DNA of 64,000 nt from Terriglobia bacterium (GTDB lineage Bacteria > Acidobacteriota > Terriglobia > Bryobacterales > Bryobacteraceae): assembly GCA_020073345.1 (NCBI GenBank), contig JAIQFI010000003.1, positions 124,001 to 188,000 on the forward strand, read 5' to 3'. Position 1 is the first letter of the stretch. Each line of letters starts with the position of its first letter. Position numbers and translations under genes: made by a program. The notes beneath the pieces were generated by a model. The model did no database searches. It saw nothing but the letters and a program-made list of their open reading frames with translations, and was not told where the DNA came from. Of the stretch, positions 55,354 to 64,000 are shown piece after piece.

Positions 55354-57147
55354 TCAATCGCACGCTTCGGTAATACAAATGGATTCCAGCGTGCGGCCGA
55401 CCGGCGGTGCAGGAAGTCCCGCGGCCGTCATCAATTTGCGTAGGAGAAGCCCGGTCTCGGGATGCGCGATCGCCGATTGCACGCCTACGCGTACCAGTCC
55501 ATCGGCGTAATCCACCGGTTCCCATGTGTGGACAGCCAGCTTGCCGCCACGGTTGTCCGTGTTCCCGTAATCCCGAATATTCAGCTTGGCACCGTGGTCC
55601 ACCAGAAGCTGTACGACGGCGGTGGCCCCTTTGTGTGCCGCGCCGTGCAGTGCGACGCGCCCGGTGTCGGCCTGCGCATTCGGGTCGAGTCCCAGGTCCA
55701 GCAGCAACTTCACGGCTTCCAGCGTCCGCTCGGGAGACCATTCGTAAGTGATGCCCTCCACCCAGCCGATTCCAGCCGCCACTTGCAGCGCGGTCACGTG
55801 CAGCTCCGTATCGATCTTCGGATCGGCGCCGTGCGCCAGCAAGAGTTTCATCAGCGCGATGTCGCCCGACTGAGAGGCGCGCAGGAAAGCCGTCGCGCCA
55901 TTCTCATCCAGCCACTGGTTGGTGAACACCGTGCGGGTCTCGGTGCTGTCCTTCATCCGGGCATTTACATTGGCGCCCTTATCCAGAAGGAGCTTGATGA
56001 AATCCAGATGATCCATGTCGCCTTTGCGCACTGGATAATCCCCGGATTCAATATTGCGGTTATCGGTGGCAAGATACAGCGGCGTCCACCCGCCTTTGTT
56101 GGCGAGATTCACATCGGCGCCGTGATCCAGCAGATACGCTCCCAGCTTGTAATACCGGTTTTGCGTCGCGACCAGCAGGGGACTCCAGCCATACCCCGTG
56201 ACCTGGTTGATGTCCGCTCCGGCGGCCAGCAAAACTTTGACGGAATCCAGATCGTTGGAGCGGACGGCGTAAACCAGGGGCGTCAGCTCTCCACCATCTT
56301 TCACCACCGCTCGTCCACGGCCGAATCCACCAAAACCGAACGCGGCTGCGGCGGCGTCGTCTGTAAAATCCGCCGCTTGATCCTCAACCTGATCCGCGCC
56401 GCCCCGTCCTGCTCCTGCGCCAGCCCCGCCTCGGCCTCCGCCACGCCCGCCGCGTCCTTGCTGCGCGGCACGGCCTCCGCCCAGGGGCGGCGACGCTTGT
56501 CCGGCAGCGCGCGCTGCACCCTGTGCCGCGACCTGTTTCCTGGGATCGCTTGATTTTCCGAGCGCCGGCCCTCGTCCGCGCTCGGCCGGACTCGAGCGGG
56601 CCTTGATATCGGCGCCGCGCTGGATCAGAAGCCGGATCGCAGCCGCATGGCCTTCATCCGCCGCCCACATGAGTGCAGTGGTCCCGCGCAGCGTTTCCCT
56701 CGCATTGATCTGCGCGCCGCGGTCCAGCAGCACTTTGATCGTGTCGACGCTGCCCGTGCGCGACGCTTCCATCAGAGGCGTCCTTCCCAGCGGAAGCTTC
56801 TCGTTGGGATCGGCTCCGCCGTTAATCAGCGCGGCGACGATCGCGGCATCTCCGTTGACGCTCGCCAGCCACAGCGGTGTGGCGCCCTCGCGATTCGCGG
56901 CCTTGGAGTTCGCGCCCGCGCGAAGCAGGAGGTCGACCATCTCCTTATCGGATTTGAACACCGCCCAGTGAAGCGCCGTGGCGCCGTCGTTCTGGGGCGC
57001 ATTCACATCGGCTTTTTGCTCCACCAGGGTCCGCACGGCCGCCTTGTCACCGCGCATCGCCGCGTCCGCGACATCCGAGCGTCCCGCGCCGAGGCCGACT
57101 ATGGATAGCGCCAGTAACACGACGCCGCTGTCGACCAGGCGTCTCAT
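55354..57147 (-). CDS. Secreted ankyrin-repeat protein
   Basis: The 597-residue protein has a signal peptide (VVLLALSIVGLGAG) and about ten ankyrin repeats with the patterns NDGATALHWAV, REGATPLWLAS and GWTPLYLATDN. A Gly/Arg-rich low-complexity loop (about 220-250) divides the repeats into two blocks. It overlaps the DUF1552 gene by four bases (ATGA) and forms one unit with it. Ankyrin proteins bind other proteins; the ligand may be one of the neighbouring secreted proteins. Confidence 0.92.
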   Translation of the reverse strand: MRRLVDSGVVLLALSIVGLGAGRSDVADAAMRGDKAAVRTLVEQKADVNAPQNDGATALHWAVFKSDKEMVDLLLRAGANSKAANREGATPLWLASVNGDAAIVAALINGGADPNEKLPLGRTPLMEASRTGSVDTIKVLLDRGAQINARETLRGTTALMWAADEGHAAAIRLLIQRGADIKARSSPAERGRGPALGKSSDPRKQVAAQGAARAAGQASPPLGGGRAAQQGRGGRGGGRGGAGAGAGRGGADQVEDQAADFTDDAAAAAFGFGGFGRGRAVVKDGGELTPLVYAVRSNDLDSVKVLLAAGADINQVTGYGWSPLLVATQNRYYKLGAYLLDHGADVNLANKGGWTPLYLATDNRNIESGDYPVRKGDMDHLDFIKLLLDKGANVNARMKDSTETRTVFTNQWLDENGATAFLRASQSGDIALMKLLLAHGADPKIDTELHVTALQVAAGIGWVEGITYEWSPERTLEAVKLLLDLGLDPNAQADTGRVALHGAAHKGATAVVQLLVDHGAKLNIRDYGNTDNRGGKLAVHTWEPVDYADGLVRVGVQSAIAHPETGLLLRKLMTAAGLPAPPVGRTLESICITEACD

Positions 57148-58493
57148 AGATTCTCCAGATGGCCCGTACTGTCGCCGATGCTGTCCTGACGAATGTCGTA
57201 CATGTCCAGGATGCTCAACAAGAGATTGCCGGTAGGTACGGTCCTGGTTGGATAGGCCAGATGACGCCCGCCTTTGAGTTTGCCGTTCAATCCGCCCACC
57301 AGCACGTGCGGCACGTCATAGTGGACGTGCTGATTGGAGTTCCCCATGTTGCTGCCGTAGAGAACCAGCGAATGATCCAGCAGCGTGCCGTCGCCATCCT
57401 GGGTCTTGGCAAGTTTGGCGATGAGATGAGCCAGCATCTTGACGTGATACTGGTTGATTTTCGATAGCGTGGCAATATTCCTGGGATCTTCCCCGTGATG
57501 CGACACGCCATGGAAACCGGCGGTAGGTGCTTCGCTTTCGGGGTAGGTCCGGCCAGTGAGATCGCGCGCGAACAGCAGGGTTCCCACGCGGGTAATATCC
57601 GCCTGGAAGGCTAGAGCCATCAGATCGAATTGCAGCTTGATGTGCTCATCGAAGGTCTGCGGCACGCCGATCGGTACGCTCATGTCGGTCGGCGCCACGG
57701 TCGACGCCTCCATGGCGATATCGAGCCGGCGCTCGATCTCGCGAACGTTCTCGGTGTACTGATCGAGGCGCGTGCGGTCGCTTGGGCCGACTTCGGTGCG
57801 AAGACGGGTGAGGCTGCCGGTCAAGGAGTCCAGGATGCTGCGGTCCCGCCTTCTCCGCTTGGCGCGTTGCTCCACGGTGCTGCCGTCTCCGAACATGCGC
57901 TCGAACACCACCTGTGGATTGAGCTCCATGGGCAGCGGATCGGTCGGTGAGGACCAGGAGATGGTGTTGGTATAAGTGCAACTGTAACCCTCGCCGCAGT
58001 TGCTCGAATTTGCCCCGGGATCCTCGACCGCCAGCTGCATCGACGGCATCAGGTTGCCCTGGCCGATCTTTTGCGCGATCAGCTGATCGATCGTGGTCCC
58101 CGCGTACACATCCGCGCCGGCCGTCTTCTTGGGTTTATTCGCGCACAGGAACGCGGCGGCGACCCAGTGGTCGGCCCCCGTTGCTCCCGGAGGCGGTTCG
58201 GCCGACCGGGAATGCAAACCGCTCATGATCACCGTCTGATTCACGAACGGCTCTAGCGGTTTCCAATTGAAGGGAAGAACGGCATCCAGTTTGCCTTCGG
58301 TGCTGGGAACCCAATAACCGGGCGCCATGCCGTGCGGCACGAAACAGCCGACAAATCGAGGCTTCGGTGTCGCCGCGGTTTGCGCCAGTGCCGTGGAGGC
58401 GGGAATCATCGCATCGAGCAAGGGCAGCGCGAGCGTCGCGCCGGCGCCACGCAGAATGGTTCTTCGGGAGATGTGCTTCTTCGTAATCAACAT
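57144..58493 (-). CDS. DUF1552 domain protein, Tat-exported
   Basis: The 449-residue protein has a twin-arginine signal (ISRRTILRGAGATLALPLLD) and the DUF1552 text FVGCFVPHGMAPGYW, RSAEPPPGATGADHWVAAAF and HHGEDPRNIATL. Such proteins are usually encoded directly after DUF1592-type cytochromes, as here (12 bases). Activity is not established. It is coupled to the ankyrin gene. Confidence 0.92.
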   Translation of the reverse strand: MLITKKHISRRTILRGAGATLALPLLDAMIPASTALAQTAATPKPRFVGCFVPHGMAPGYWVPSTEGKLDAVLPFNWKPLEPFVNQTVIMSGLHSRSAEPPPGATGADHWVAAAFLCANKPKKTAGADVYAGTTIDQLIAQKIGQGNLMPSMQLAVEDPGANSSNCGEGYSCTYTNTISWSSPTDPLPMELNPQVVFERMFGDGSTVEQRAKRRRRDRSILDSLTGSLTRLRTEVGPSDRTRLDQYTENVREIERRLDIAMEASTVAPTDMSVPIGVPQTFDEHIKLQFDLMALAFQADITRVGTLLFARDLTGRTYPESEAPTAGFHGVSHHGEDPRNIATLSKINQYHVKMLAHLIAKLAKTQDGDGTLLDHSLVLYGSNMGNSNQHVHYDVPHVLVGGLNGKLKGGRHLAYPTRTVPTGNLLLSILDMYDIRQDSIGDSTGHLENL

Positions 58494-58505
58494 GAGGTGT
58501 CTCCT

Positions 58506-61004
58506 TCAGCGGCTGGCCACTGGCCCTTGGCCAGCGGCCTCTGTTTTCATATTCGTCTGGAACGCGGGACTCTTTACGATACCCAGTACTACGGAAGAGA
58601 ACTTGTACTCGCTGGCGCCTGCATCGCGCACGATCGACCGCACCAGCGGCATGTCCTGATACTCCACTCCCCTTCCCAGCGCGTAGGTCATCAGTTTCTC
58701 GGTCACCACCCGCGCGAACTGATCCGAACGTCGCACCAGCGACTCGCGCAGGCTCACCACGCCGTCCACCTTGGTTCCGTCCACAAGAACGCCCGATGCA
58801 TCAATGGGACTATCTCCATCCTGAGTGCGCCATGAGCCCACCGCGTCGAAGTTTTCGAGCGCCAGCCCGATCGGCTCAAAGATCTTGTGGCACGAGGCGC
58901 ACGACGGACTGGTGTGATGCAGTTCCATGGTTTCGCGCATGGTGGGCGCCTTCGAGTTGCCGGTGGAATCCACCGGTTTATCCTTGATGATCGGGACGTT
59001 TGGCGGCGGGTCCGGCGGGCTGACGCCCAGGAACGTTTGCAGGAACCACTTGCCTCTGGCCACCGGAGAAGTGCGAGCCGCGTTCGACGTCACGGTCAAA
59101 AGAGCTCCCTTACCCAGAAGACCGCGGCGCATGTCGAGTTCCGCGGGCAGCGTCACCCGGCGGAACTGCGGGCCGTAGATGTTGGGGATCCCGTATTGCT
59201 TCGCCAGGCGCTCGTTGACGAAGGTGTAATTCGCCGTCAGCAAATCCAGGATGCTGTGATCCTCGTGGGCAATGCTGCCGAAGAACAGTTCCACCTCGCG
59301 CTGGTAAGCCGCTCGCAGGTTGTCGTCGAAATCCGGAAACAGGTTGATGACCGGCTCGCTGCTCTTCAGCGATCGCACGCTCAGCCACTGTCCGGTAAAG
59401 TTAGTGATCAGCGCATCGGACTTGGGGTCCGCCAGCATTCGCCGCACCTGTTTTTCCAGCACCGCCGGATCTTTGAGCTTGCCTTGCGCCGCCAGGTCGA
59501 TCAACTGGTCGTCAGGAACACTGCTCCACAGGAAAAACGACAGCCGCGAGGCCAGCGCCAGATCGGTAATGCGATAGGGCTTTCCCGCGGCTAGTGCGGC
59601 GGGTTCCGGCTCGCTGCGATACACAAATTCCGGATCCGCGAGCACGCGCTGCAGCACCGCTTCGATACCGTCGTCGAAGCTTCCGCCATCGCTCCGGCCC
59701 GCCTGATAGAACTCCATCAACGCCGTCACGTCCGCGGGCGTGGACGGGCGGCGGAACGCGTGCTTCACAAGAGTGGAAACGATGGTCCGCGCGCACGCGG
59801 CTTCGTCCTTTGTAGTCGCCGGGCGGCACACGAAAATCTTCTTTCGGGCTGCCGTGTCGCTGGCGCCCTTGGCATTGTAGGGGCCTTCCACCCAGACTTG
59901 GCCGACGTGCGGATAGAACAGAAACCCCGGTATCGAGCCCGGGGTGTTCATCGTCCTCTGGAACGGCCGGTTTACTTCGCTCCCCGGCACGTCGTTGGTG
60001 GCGAGGAACGTCACACCGACCGTGTGCAGACCCGCCTTGACCGGAATGCGTTGCGTCGACTTGCCGTTCCCGGTGGTGTTCGCGATTTCCTTATCCCAGT
60101 CGAATAGCTTCACCCGATCGCCATCCACCGTGACTTCGAGCTGCTCCCCCTTGACGCCGCCCAGGACAGCCTGGAAGTAACCCGTGACGCCTTTGACCTT
60201 GAAGGTGTACTCGCCGTCCGCGGGGAATTGATATTTGATCAGGATGCCGCCGCGGGTTCCGAACGGCAGCCCCTCGATGTGATAGTTCTGCGCGGTGTCC
60301 GCGGGCACTTCGAAGACGGCTTGCGTCGGCGCCGACACATCGCCGATCGCCAGGCGGCTGATCTTTCCCGCAGCCGACAAATACGCCTCCATCAGGGCAG
60401 GCGACAACGTTAGCGCCCCCGCGATGTTGTCGAACCCGCGCGTGGAATCGTCGGGAGGCAGGAATTTCGTGGCGTCCACTTCCAGCGCTAGCACGTCGCG
60501 AATCGCATTCGTATATTCGGTGCGGTTCAGGCGGTGCATGCCGGGCGGGACCAGGTTGGCGACGGCGTCCCGGTCGAGTTCCTTCTCCGCGAAAGTGATC
60601 ATGGATTCGAGAACCGGGGCAGCCGGACGCGGCATGCCCGCGGGAGGCATCATTCCGGCCCGAAGCTTACGCACCACCTTCTCCCAGGTCTCGGCGTGAT
60701 CGTGCATGCTGGCGGGGTCGAGCTTATCGAGCATGAGTCCAGCCGTCTGCAAACGCTGGTTGTGGCAGGTGACGCAATACTGATTCAGGAGGGCGCGCTC
60801 GGAAGCGGCTGAGGTCACGGGCACGGCTGGAGCTGCTGCAGCCTGTTGCGAACGGGCGATCTGGAGATATCCCGGTACCGCGAGGATCGCCAGCGCAGCC
60901 GCAAGGCGCAGCGGACGATTTCGATGAGACAGCAGGGTGTTTCGATGCTTAGCGCGCCGACGGCGAAATCCGCTCTTGCCTTTAGCCATTTGGCCTTTAC
61001 TCAT
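58506..61004 (-). CDS. Exported planctomycete-type cytochrome (DUF1587/1592/1588/1585)
   Basis: The 832-residue protein has a basic start, a signal helix (AAALAILAVPGYLQIA), then a haem motif CVTCH near residue 77 in LLNQYCVTCHNQRLQTAGL. The DUF1587, DUF1595, DUF1592, DUF1588 and DUF1585 blocks follow in order; recognisable parts are HRLNRTEYTNAIRDVLAL, RRGLLGKGALLTVTSNAART and CASCHKIFEPIGLALENFDA. This cytochrome family is typical of Planctomycetes and Acidobacteria; its role is unknown. It precedes DUF1552 and ankyrin genes in one transcription unit. Confidence 0.93.
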   Translation of the reverse strand: MSKGQMAKGKSGFRRRRAKHRNTLLSHRNRPLRLAAALAILAVPGYLQIARSQQAAAAPAVPVTSAASERALLNQYCVTCHNQRLQTAGLMLDKLDPASMHDHAETWEKVVRKLRAGMMPPAGMPRPAAPVLESMITFAEKELDRDAVANLVPPGMHRLNRTEYTNAIRDVLALEVDATKFLPPDDSTRGFDNIAGALTLSPALMEAYLSAAGKISRLAIGDVSAPTQAVFEVPADTAQNYHIEGLPFGTRGGILIKYQFPADGEYTFKVKGVTGYFQAVLGGVKGEQLEVTVDGDRVKLFDWDKEIANTTGNGKSTQRIPVKAGLHTVGVTFLATNDVPGSEVNRPFQRTMNTPGSIPGFLFYPHVGQVWVEGPYNAKGASDTAARKKIFVCRPATTKDEAACARTIVSTLVKHAFRRPSTPADVTALMEFYQAGRSDGGSFDDGIEAVLQRVLADPEFVYRSEPEPAALAAGKPYRITDLALASRLSFFLWSSVPDDQLIDLAAQGKLKDPAVLEKQVRRMLADPKSDALITNFTGQWLSVRSLKSSEPVINLFPDFDDNLRAAYQREVELFFGSIAHEDHSILDLLTANYTFVNERLAKQYGIPNIYGPQFRRVTLPAELDMRRGLLGKGALLTVTSNAARTSPVARGKWFLQTFLGVSPPDPPPNVPIIKDKPVDSTGNSKAPTMRETMELHHTSPSCASCHKIFEPIGLALENFDAVGSWRTQDGDSPIDASGVLVDGTKVDGVVSLRESLVRRSDQFARVVTEKLMTYALGRGVEYQDMPLVRSIVRDAGASEYKFSSVVLGIVKSPAFQTNMKTEAAGQGPVASR

Positions 61005-61144
61005 TGGGCCCCCAAGGATTTTAGCCTTCCGCGAGGCTCGGGGAAGCTCCGCCGGCCTCTAAGTCAAGATAATCAATACTTTCGCCGGGTGCAAGCCGGT
61101 ATCTCGGCATTGCACTCCGCCTCGTCAAAAGCAACCGAAGCCGG

Positions 61145-61531
61145 CTAGTCGAAGGTACCCTTCCACGACCAGCCATCGGACGGGCGCTTGATGTCAATCA
61201 TGCGTAGCCGGTGGTCTTCGGGATTCCGGCCCGGCGAGCCGATGACGATGACATGGTCGCCCGGCCGCAGTGTGTCGCGCTGGACACCCTTGCTCCCCAA
61301 CTGGGCGCCTGCGCCCCATTCCACGGCCCACGTGATCGCGTTGCCTTTGGCGTCCTTGGTTTGCAACTGCAGGAACGAATGGGGGTTCCGGTATAGGAAT
61401 TGCAGCACGTCCGCCTCGATGGTCATTTTCTGATCCTCAAGGTAGGTGGATGCAAACGAGTGATGTGCATAGGCCCGAACGCCCAGAATGCTCACTCCAG
61501 CGAAGATGAGAGCGAATAGTTTGCTTTTCAA
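61145..61531 (-). CDS. DUF6152-like small secreted protein
   Basis: The 128-residue protein has a signal peptide (LFALIFAGVSILGVRAYA) and the motif AHHSFASTYLEDQKMTIEAD, then NPHSFLQLQTKDAKG and DHVIVIGSPGRNP. This is the usual layout of DUF6152 proteins, with a His pair just after the signal, but the function is unknown. It is in a run of minus-strand secreted-protein genes. Confidence 0.85.
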   Translation of the reverse strand: MKSKLFALIFAGVSILGVRAYAHHSFASTYLEDQKMTIEADVLQFLYRNPHSFLQLQTKDAKGNAITWAVEWGAGAQLGSKGVQRDTLRPGDHVIVIGSPGRNPEDHRLRMIDIKRPSDGWSWKGTFD

Positions 61532-61601
61532 GCTGCCTCCTGCGTGACTGAATTATATCTCACCGGTGAACTGGTCATTGACTTCGTGCGGGATATCCGG
61601 C

Positions 61602-62489
61602 CTAGTTAGCTCCGGCGTTCGCACAGTTCTTAGGGCACCTGGCCGGAAGTTTGAACTTATCCTTGATCTTGTCGCGAAACTCCGGATACATGGTTTCCGC
61701 TCCGCCCAGGGCGGCTTCCTCGGGAATGCCGTAGAGCTTGGTCATTTCATCGGTGAAAGGGTTCTTCCCAGGAAGATAATGCGGAACCCTGCCCGACTCC
61801 ACGCCTTCGTCTCCGACGATGCAGGGCGGACCGCCGATGGCAACCGGGTTGGTCGATAAGTTATAAGACCGCGTTAGGATATAGGGCTCCGTCAGATAGA
61901 CCGGGTCCTCGATCAGCAACGCCAGCGTCATCATATCTCCGTGCCGCAGGAAATGCGTCGTGATGGTGGCCTGGTCGCTGCTGGGCGCGCCGTTGCGGCG
62001 AATGTAACCGGTCTTCAGGTGTGTCGTGGTGGCAATCAGCTCGTTGCCATTCCACACGCCGGTGGTGAAGCCCGTCTGATCGTGGGGAGCATTCTTTCCG
62101 GGATGCGGACGCCCGTCCATATAGATGGTCATGGGAGCGCGCGTTTCCCAGGCGCCCACCATCCATGCTTGCACCTTGCCGGTGATGGGATCGGGCACGG
62201 CCCACATCCTGAGGCTGAACGGCCCGGCCGCAATATGCCACTGGGTCTGGAACCAGCAGATGCGCTCCGGCATGGAAATGATCGATTGCGAAAAACTCAA
62301 GGCTTTGGCGCGGCCCGCTTCGTTGAACGGGAGACCCGCCCAATCGACCGGATTCGGACCGCCGCCGCGCTCCAGTGCGTCCTCGTGATTAATGGCGGCC
62401 CAGGATCCGGACAGGTCGATCTCCGCAAGCGCGGGGAAGCTCGCGCACAATAACATCGCCAAAGCGAAACGTATTCTATGAAGGCTCAT
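61602..62489 (-). CDS. Secreted protein, unknown function, possible paralogue of next gene
   Basis: The 295-residue protein has a signal peptide (FALAMLLCASFPALAE) and begins the mature part DLSGSWAAINHEDAL. Segments such as TTTHLKTGYIRRNGAPSSDQ and LALLIEDPVYLTEPYILTRS correspond in order to SNLRAGFLRKNGVPYSD and VVTIVTTDPLYLSQPFVISS in the gene at 62505. A similar group occurs widely in acidobacterial and proteobacterial genomes next to DUF6152 genes; the role is unknown. ICWFQTQWHIAAG and four Cys near the C-terminus are notable. Confidence 0.82.
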   Translation of the reverse strand: MSLHRIRFALAMLLCASFPALAEIDLSGSWAAINHEDALERGGGPNPVDWAGLPFNEAGRAKALSFSQSIISMPERICWFQTQWHIAAGPFSLRMWAVPDPITGKVQAWMVGAWETRAPMTIYMDGRPHPGKNAPHDQTGFTTGVWNGNELIATTTHLKTGYIRRNGAPSSDQATITTHFLRHGDMMTLALLIEDPVYLTEPYILTRSYNLSTNPVAIGGPPCIVGDEGVESGRVPHYLPGKNPFTDEMTKLYGIPEEAALGGAETMYPEFRDKIKDKFKLPARCPKNCANAGAN

Positions 62490-62504
62490 CTTGGATCTCC
62501 TTGC

Positions 62505-63290
62505 TTACCACTTTGCCGAGCATTCCGTGGGCTTCCATTTGGCATCGCTCGACTCTTTCTTGTACTGGGAACTAATCACAAAGGGCTGGCTCAGATACAG
62601 GGGGTCGGTCGTGACGATGGTGACCACCATCAACGGATCCCCATTAGGCTCTTTGATCAAATCGAAGTACTCCGTGAGACTGGTCTTGTCGCTATACGGA
62701 ACCCCGTTCTTGCGCAGAAATCCGGCCCTGAGGTTGGATGTCGTGACTTTCAACGATCCATCCGTTGCGGTCGCCGCTCCACGCCCCCCGCCGCGTATCC
62801 ACTCAGCCGTTGAGTCTCCCTGCAACGTGGGTGGACCCGGGGCGGCAGGCTTCCAATCGCCGAAATGAAAAATACGGGTCTGTTTGCCGGCATCGGAGTC
62901 CATGCGCAGTGTCTGGTCGTCCTGCCAGGTGATGTGAAGGCGGCCGGGTGCTCTTAACAGCGCCGGCGCACCGTAGGACTTGCACACATCGCCCGAAGCT
63001 TCGTCCTTGGCAGGATCCCAGGCGCTGGCGATTTTGCGCGCTTCCGCCGTCATGGGAACACCCTGGAAGTCGCCCGGCGACGGCGTGACCATGCGGTAGC
63101 GCCAGTCCTCCGTAATCACCGAAACCCAGTAACCGGTTGGATCGAAGACCGCCGCTGCCTTGGCATTCTGCGGCGCGGCGGCGCCGCCACCACCCCGCCC
63201 GCCCCGGCCCTGAGCATAAAGCCCGGGCAGCATCGTCAGCGATCCCAAAACGAGTAGAGTGAGGCGCGTCAAAATTTGTCGTCTCTGCAT
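62505..63290 (-). CDS. Secreted protein, unknown function, paralogue of the gene at 61602
   Basis: The 261-residue protein has a signal peptide (LTLLVLGSLTMLPGLYAQ) followed by a Gly/Arg-rich stretch. The mature part contains FDPTGYWVSVITEDWRYRM and KSYGAPALLRAPGRLHITW. It shares the second-half layout with the gene 16 bases downstream. It is eight bases after the hydrolase gene stop and probably one transcription unit with it. Confidence 0.82.
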   Translation of the reverse strand: MQRRQILTRLTLLVLGSLTMLPGLYAQGRGGRGGGGAAAPQNAKAAAVFDPTGYWVSVITEDWRYRMVTPSPGDFQGVPMTAEARKIASAWDPAKDEASGDVCKSYGAPALLRAPGRLHITWQDDQTLRMDSDAGKQTRIFHFGDWKPAAPGPPTLQGDSTAEWIRGGGRGAATATDGSLKVTTSNLRAGFLRKNGVPYSDKTSLTEYFDLIKEPNGDPLMVVTIVTTDPLYLSQPFVISSQYKKESSDAKWKPTECSAKW

Positions 63291-63297
63291 GGCGTCC

Positions 63298-64000
63298 CTA
63301 TTTCTTTGCGGTCAGGCTCTTGTAAATGGCCTCGATAAACGAGTTCGTGACTCCCGGTTGCGTGCCGTAGCGCGTCTCATAGGGCAGCGCCGGGCGCGCG
63401 GCTTTGATCTGATCGAGCGTCTTCCCCTGCTTGATCAGATCCGTGACCACGTCGCGAATGAGCACCACCATGTCGCGGTAGTCCACAACCTCCATCTGCT
63501 CGCATAGCCGCCCATGACCAGGAATCACGTATGTCCCCACATCCTTATAGATGTAAGGAGTCGGCGCGATCGTCAAGTCAATTAACTTGTTCAGGGCATC
63601 GATCTCTCCCTGAATGCTCCCGCCTTTCGCAAGATCGATCACCGGAAAGCGGGTGGTGTCCATGACGTCTCCGGCAACGACTACGTCGGAGCGCCGAAAC
63701 AGTACGAAACTGTCGGCATCGCTATGGGCAGCGGGCTGGTAGAGAATTTCGATCCCCTCGTCGTTCATGCGCAGCGCCTTGCGGTTTTGGAGGAAAGCCT
63801 CGGTGGGCCAGGCATCGCCGGGATAGGACGGTTTGGCGTCACGAGCGCTCATCCTGTTCAGGATGCTTTGATGCGCAAGAATCGAGGCAGCGCCTCCGTT
63901 GGTCATCGTCCCGGCCACTCCCGCATTGCCGAGCGCATTGGTGAAAATGGTGAATCCGGACTTGGCAAGCTTTTCGTTGCCGCCCACGAAATCCGCGTCC
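63298..64000 (-). CDS. Metallo-beta-lactamase-fold hydrolase, 5' part outside window
   Basis: The frame is open to the right edge, so the N-terminus with the first metal motif lies outside; the last visible codons read DADFVGGNEKLAKSG. Inside are AAHSDADSFVLF (metal-binding His), VVVAGDVMDTTRFPV (Asp) and TYVIPGHGRLCE (His), the order of the metallo-beta-lactamase fold. About 234 codons are visible. It may be exported, since all neighbours are, but the signal region is not seen. Substrate is unknown. Confidence 0.85.
   Translation of the reverse strand, partial: DADFVGGNEKLAKSGFTIFTNALGNAGVAGTMTNGGAASILAHQSILNRMSARDAKPSYPGDAWPTEAFLQNRKALRMNDEGIEILYQPAAHSDADSFVLFRRSDVVVAGDVMDTTRFPVIDLAKGGSIQGEIDALNKLIDLTIAPTPYIYKDVGTYVIPGHGRLCEQMEVVDYRDMVVLIRDVVTDLIKQGKTLDQIKAARPALPYETRYGTQPGVTNSFIEAIYKSLTAKK

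Overview
The window is GC-rich chromosomal DNA that looks like an acidobacterium of the Bryobacterales/Solibacter type. The signs are a TIGR03437-type surface protein, a TonB-dependent receptor with a carboxypeptidase-like plug extension, a PadR regulator, TonB-fused regulatory proteins, a DUF1592/DUF1552/ankyrin secreted-protein set and kinase-ATPase-TPR proteins. This is inferred from family composition; no 16S gene is present.

Layout. 1-11 kb holds an intradiol dioxygenase cut by the window edge, preceded by an unrecognised internally repeated membrane protein, then a large Ser/Thr kinase with an ATPase and helical repeats. After these come minus-strand genes for a DUF4242 protein, GalE, a MetE-like methyltransferase, a membrane protein, PadR, a LigM/DesA-like tetrahydrofolate-dependent O-demethylase and an extradiol dioxygenase. 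Together these suggest use of methoxylated aromatics, with the methyl group passed to folate and the ring opened by dioxygenases. 11-24 kb holds a small haem protein, a 5'-nucleotidase-type lipoprotein, an M19 dipeptidase, a methyltransferase coupled to topA, dprA, small conserved proteins, an NHL/TIGR03437 secreted protein, a cation exporter and a BrnT/BrnA-type toxin-antitoxin pair. 24-31 kb holds a UPF0182 membrane protein and a TonB/ECF-sigma/anti-sigma-TonB cluster.

31-44 kb is mainly housekeeping: gamma-carbonic anhydrase, hisS, aspS, and ffh-rpsP-khpA-rimM-trmD-rplS-rnhB. It is interrupted by a three-gene unit of a tiny exported repeat peptide, a multi-pass membrane protein and a Tat-exported FAD amine oxidase, and ends with a pseudokinase fused to a TonB domain. 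44-50 kb starts at tRNA-Asn with decayed gene remnants next to it. It continues with three related multihaem cytochrome genes that have -10 boxes so close to the start codon that leaderless transcripts are likely, and a large dihaem protein.

50-64 kb holds the TonB-dependent receptor, remnants of a second receptor, a STAS-plus-START-like fusion, and a run of minus-strand genes for secreted proteins: ankyrin, DUF1552, DUF1592 cytochrome, DUF6152, two related unknown secreted proteins and a metallo-beta-lactamase-fold hydrolase cut by the window edge.

The best candidates for something undescribed are the repeat-peptide/membrane/amine-oxidase unit (35.3-37.7 kb), the repeated membrane protein paired with the dioxygenase (0.5-1.6 kb), and the cytochrome cluster with shared leaderless promoters and duplication scars (44.2-49.8 kb). 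All functional statements come from reading motifs; no database search was run.
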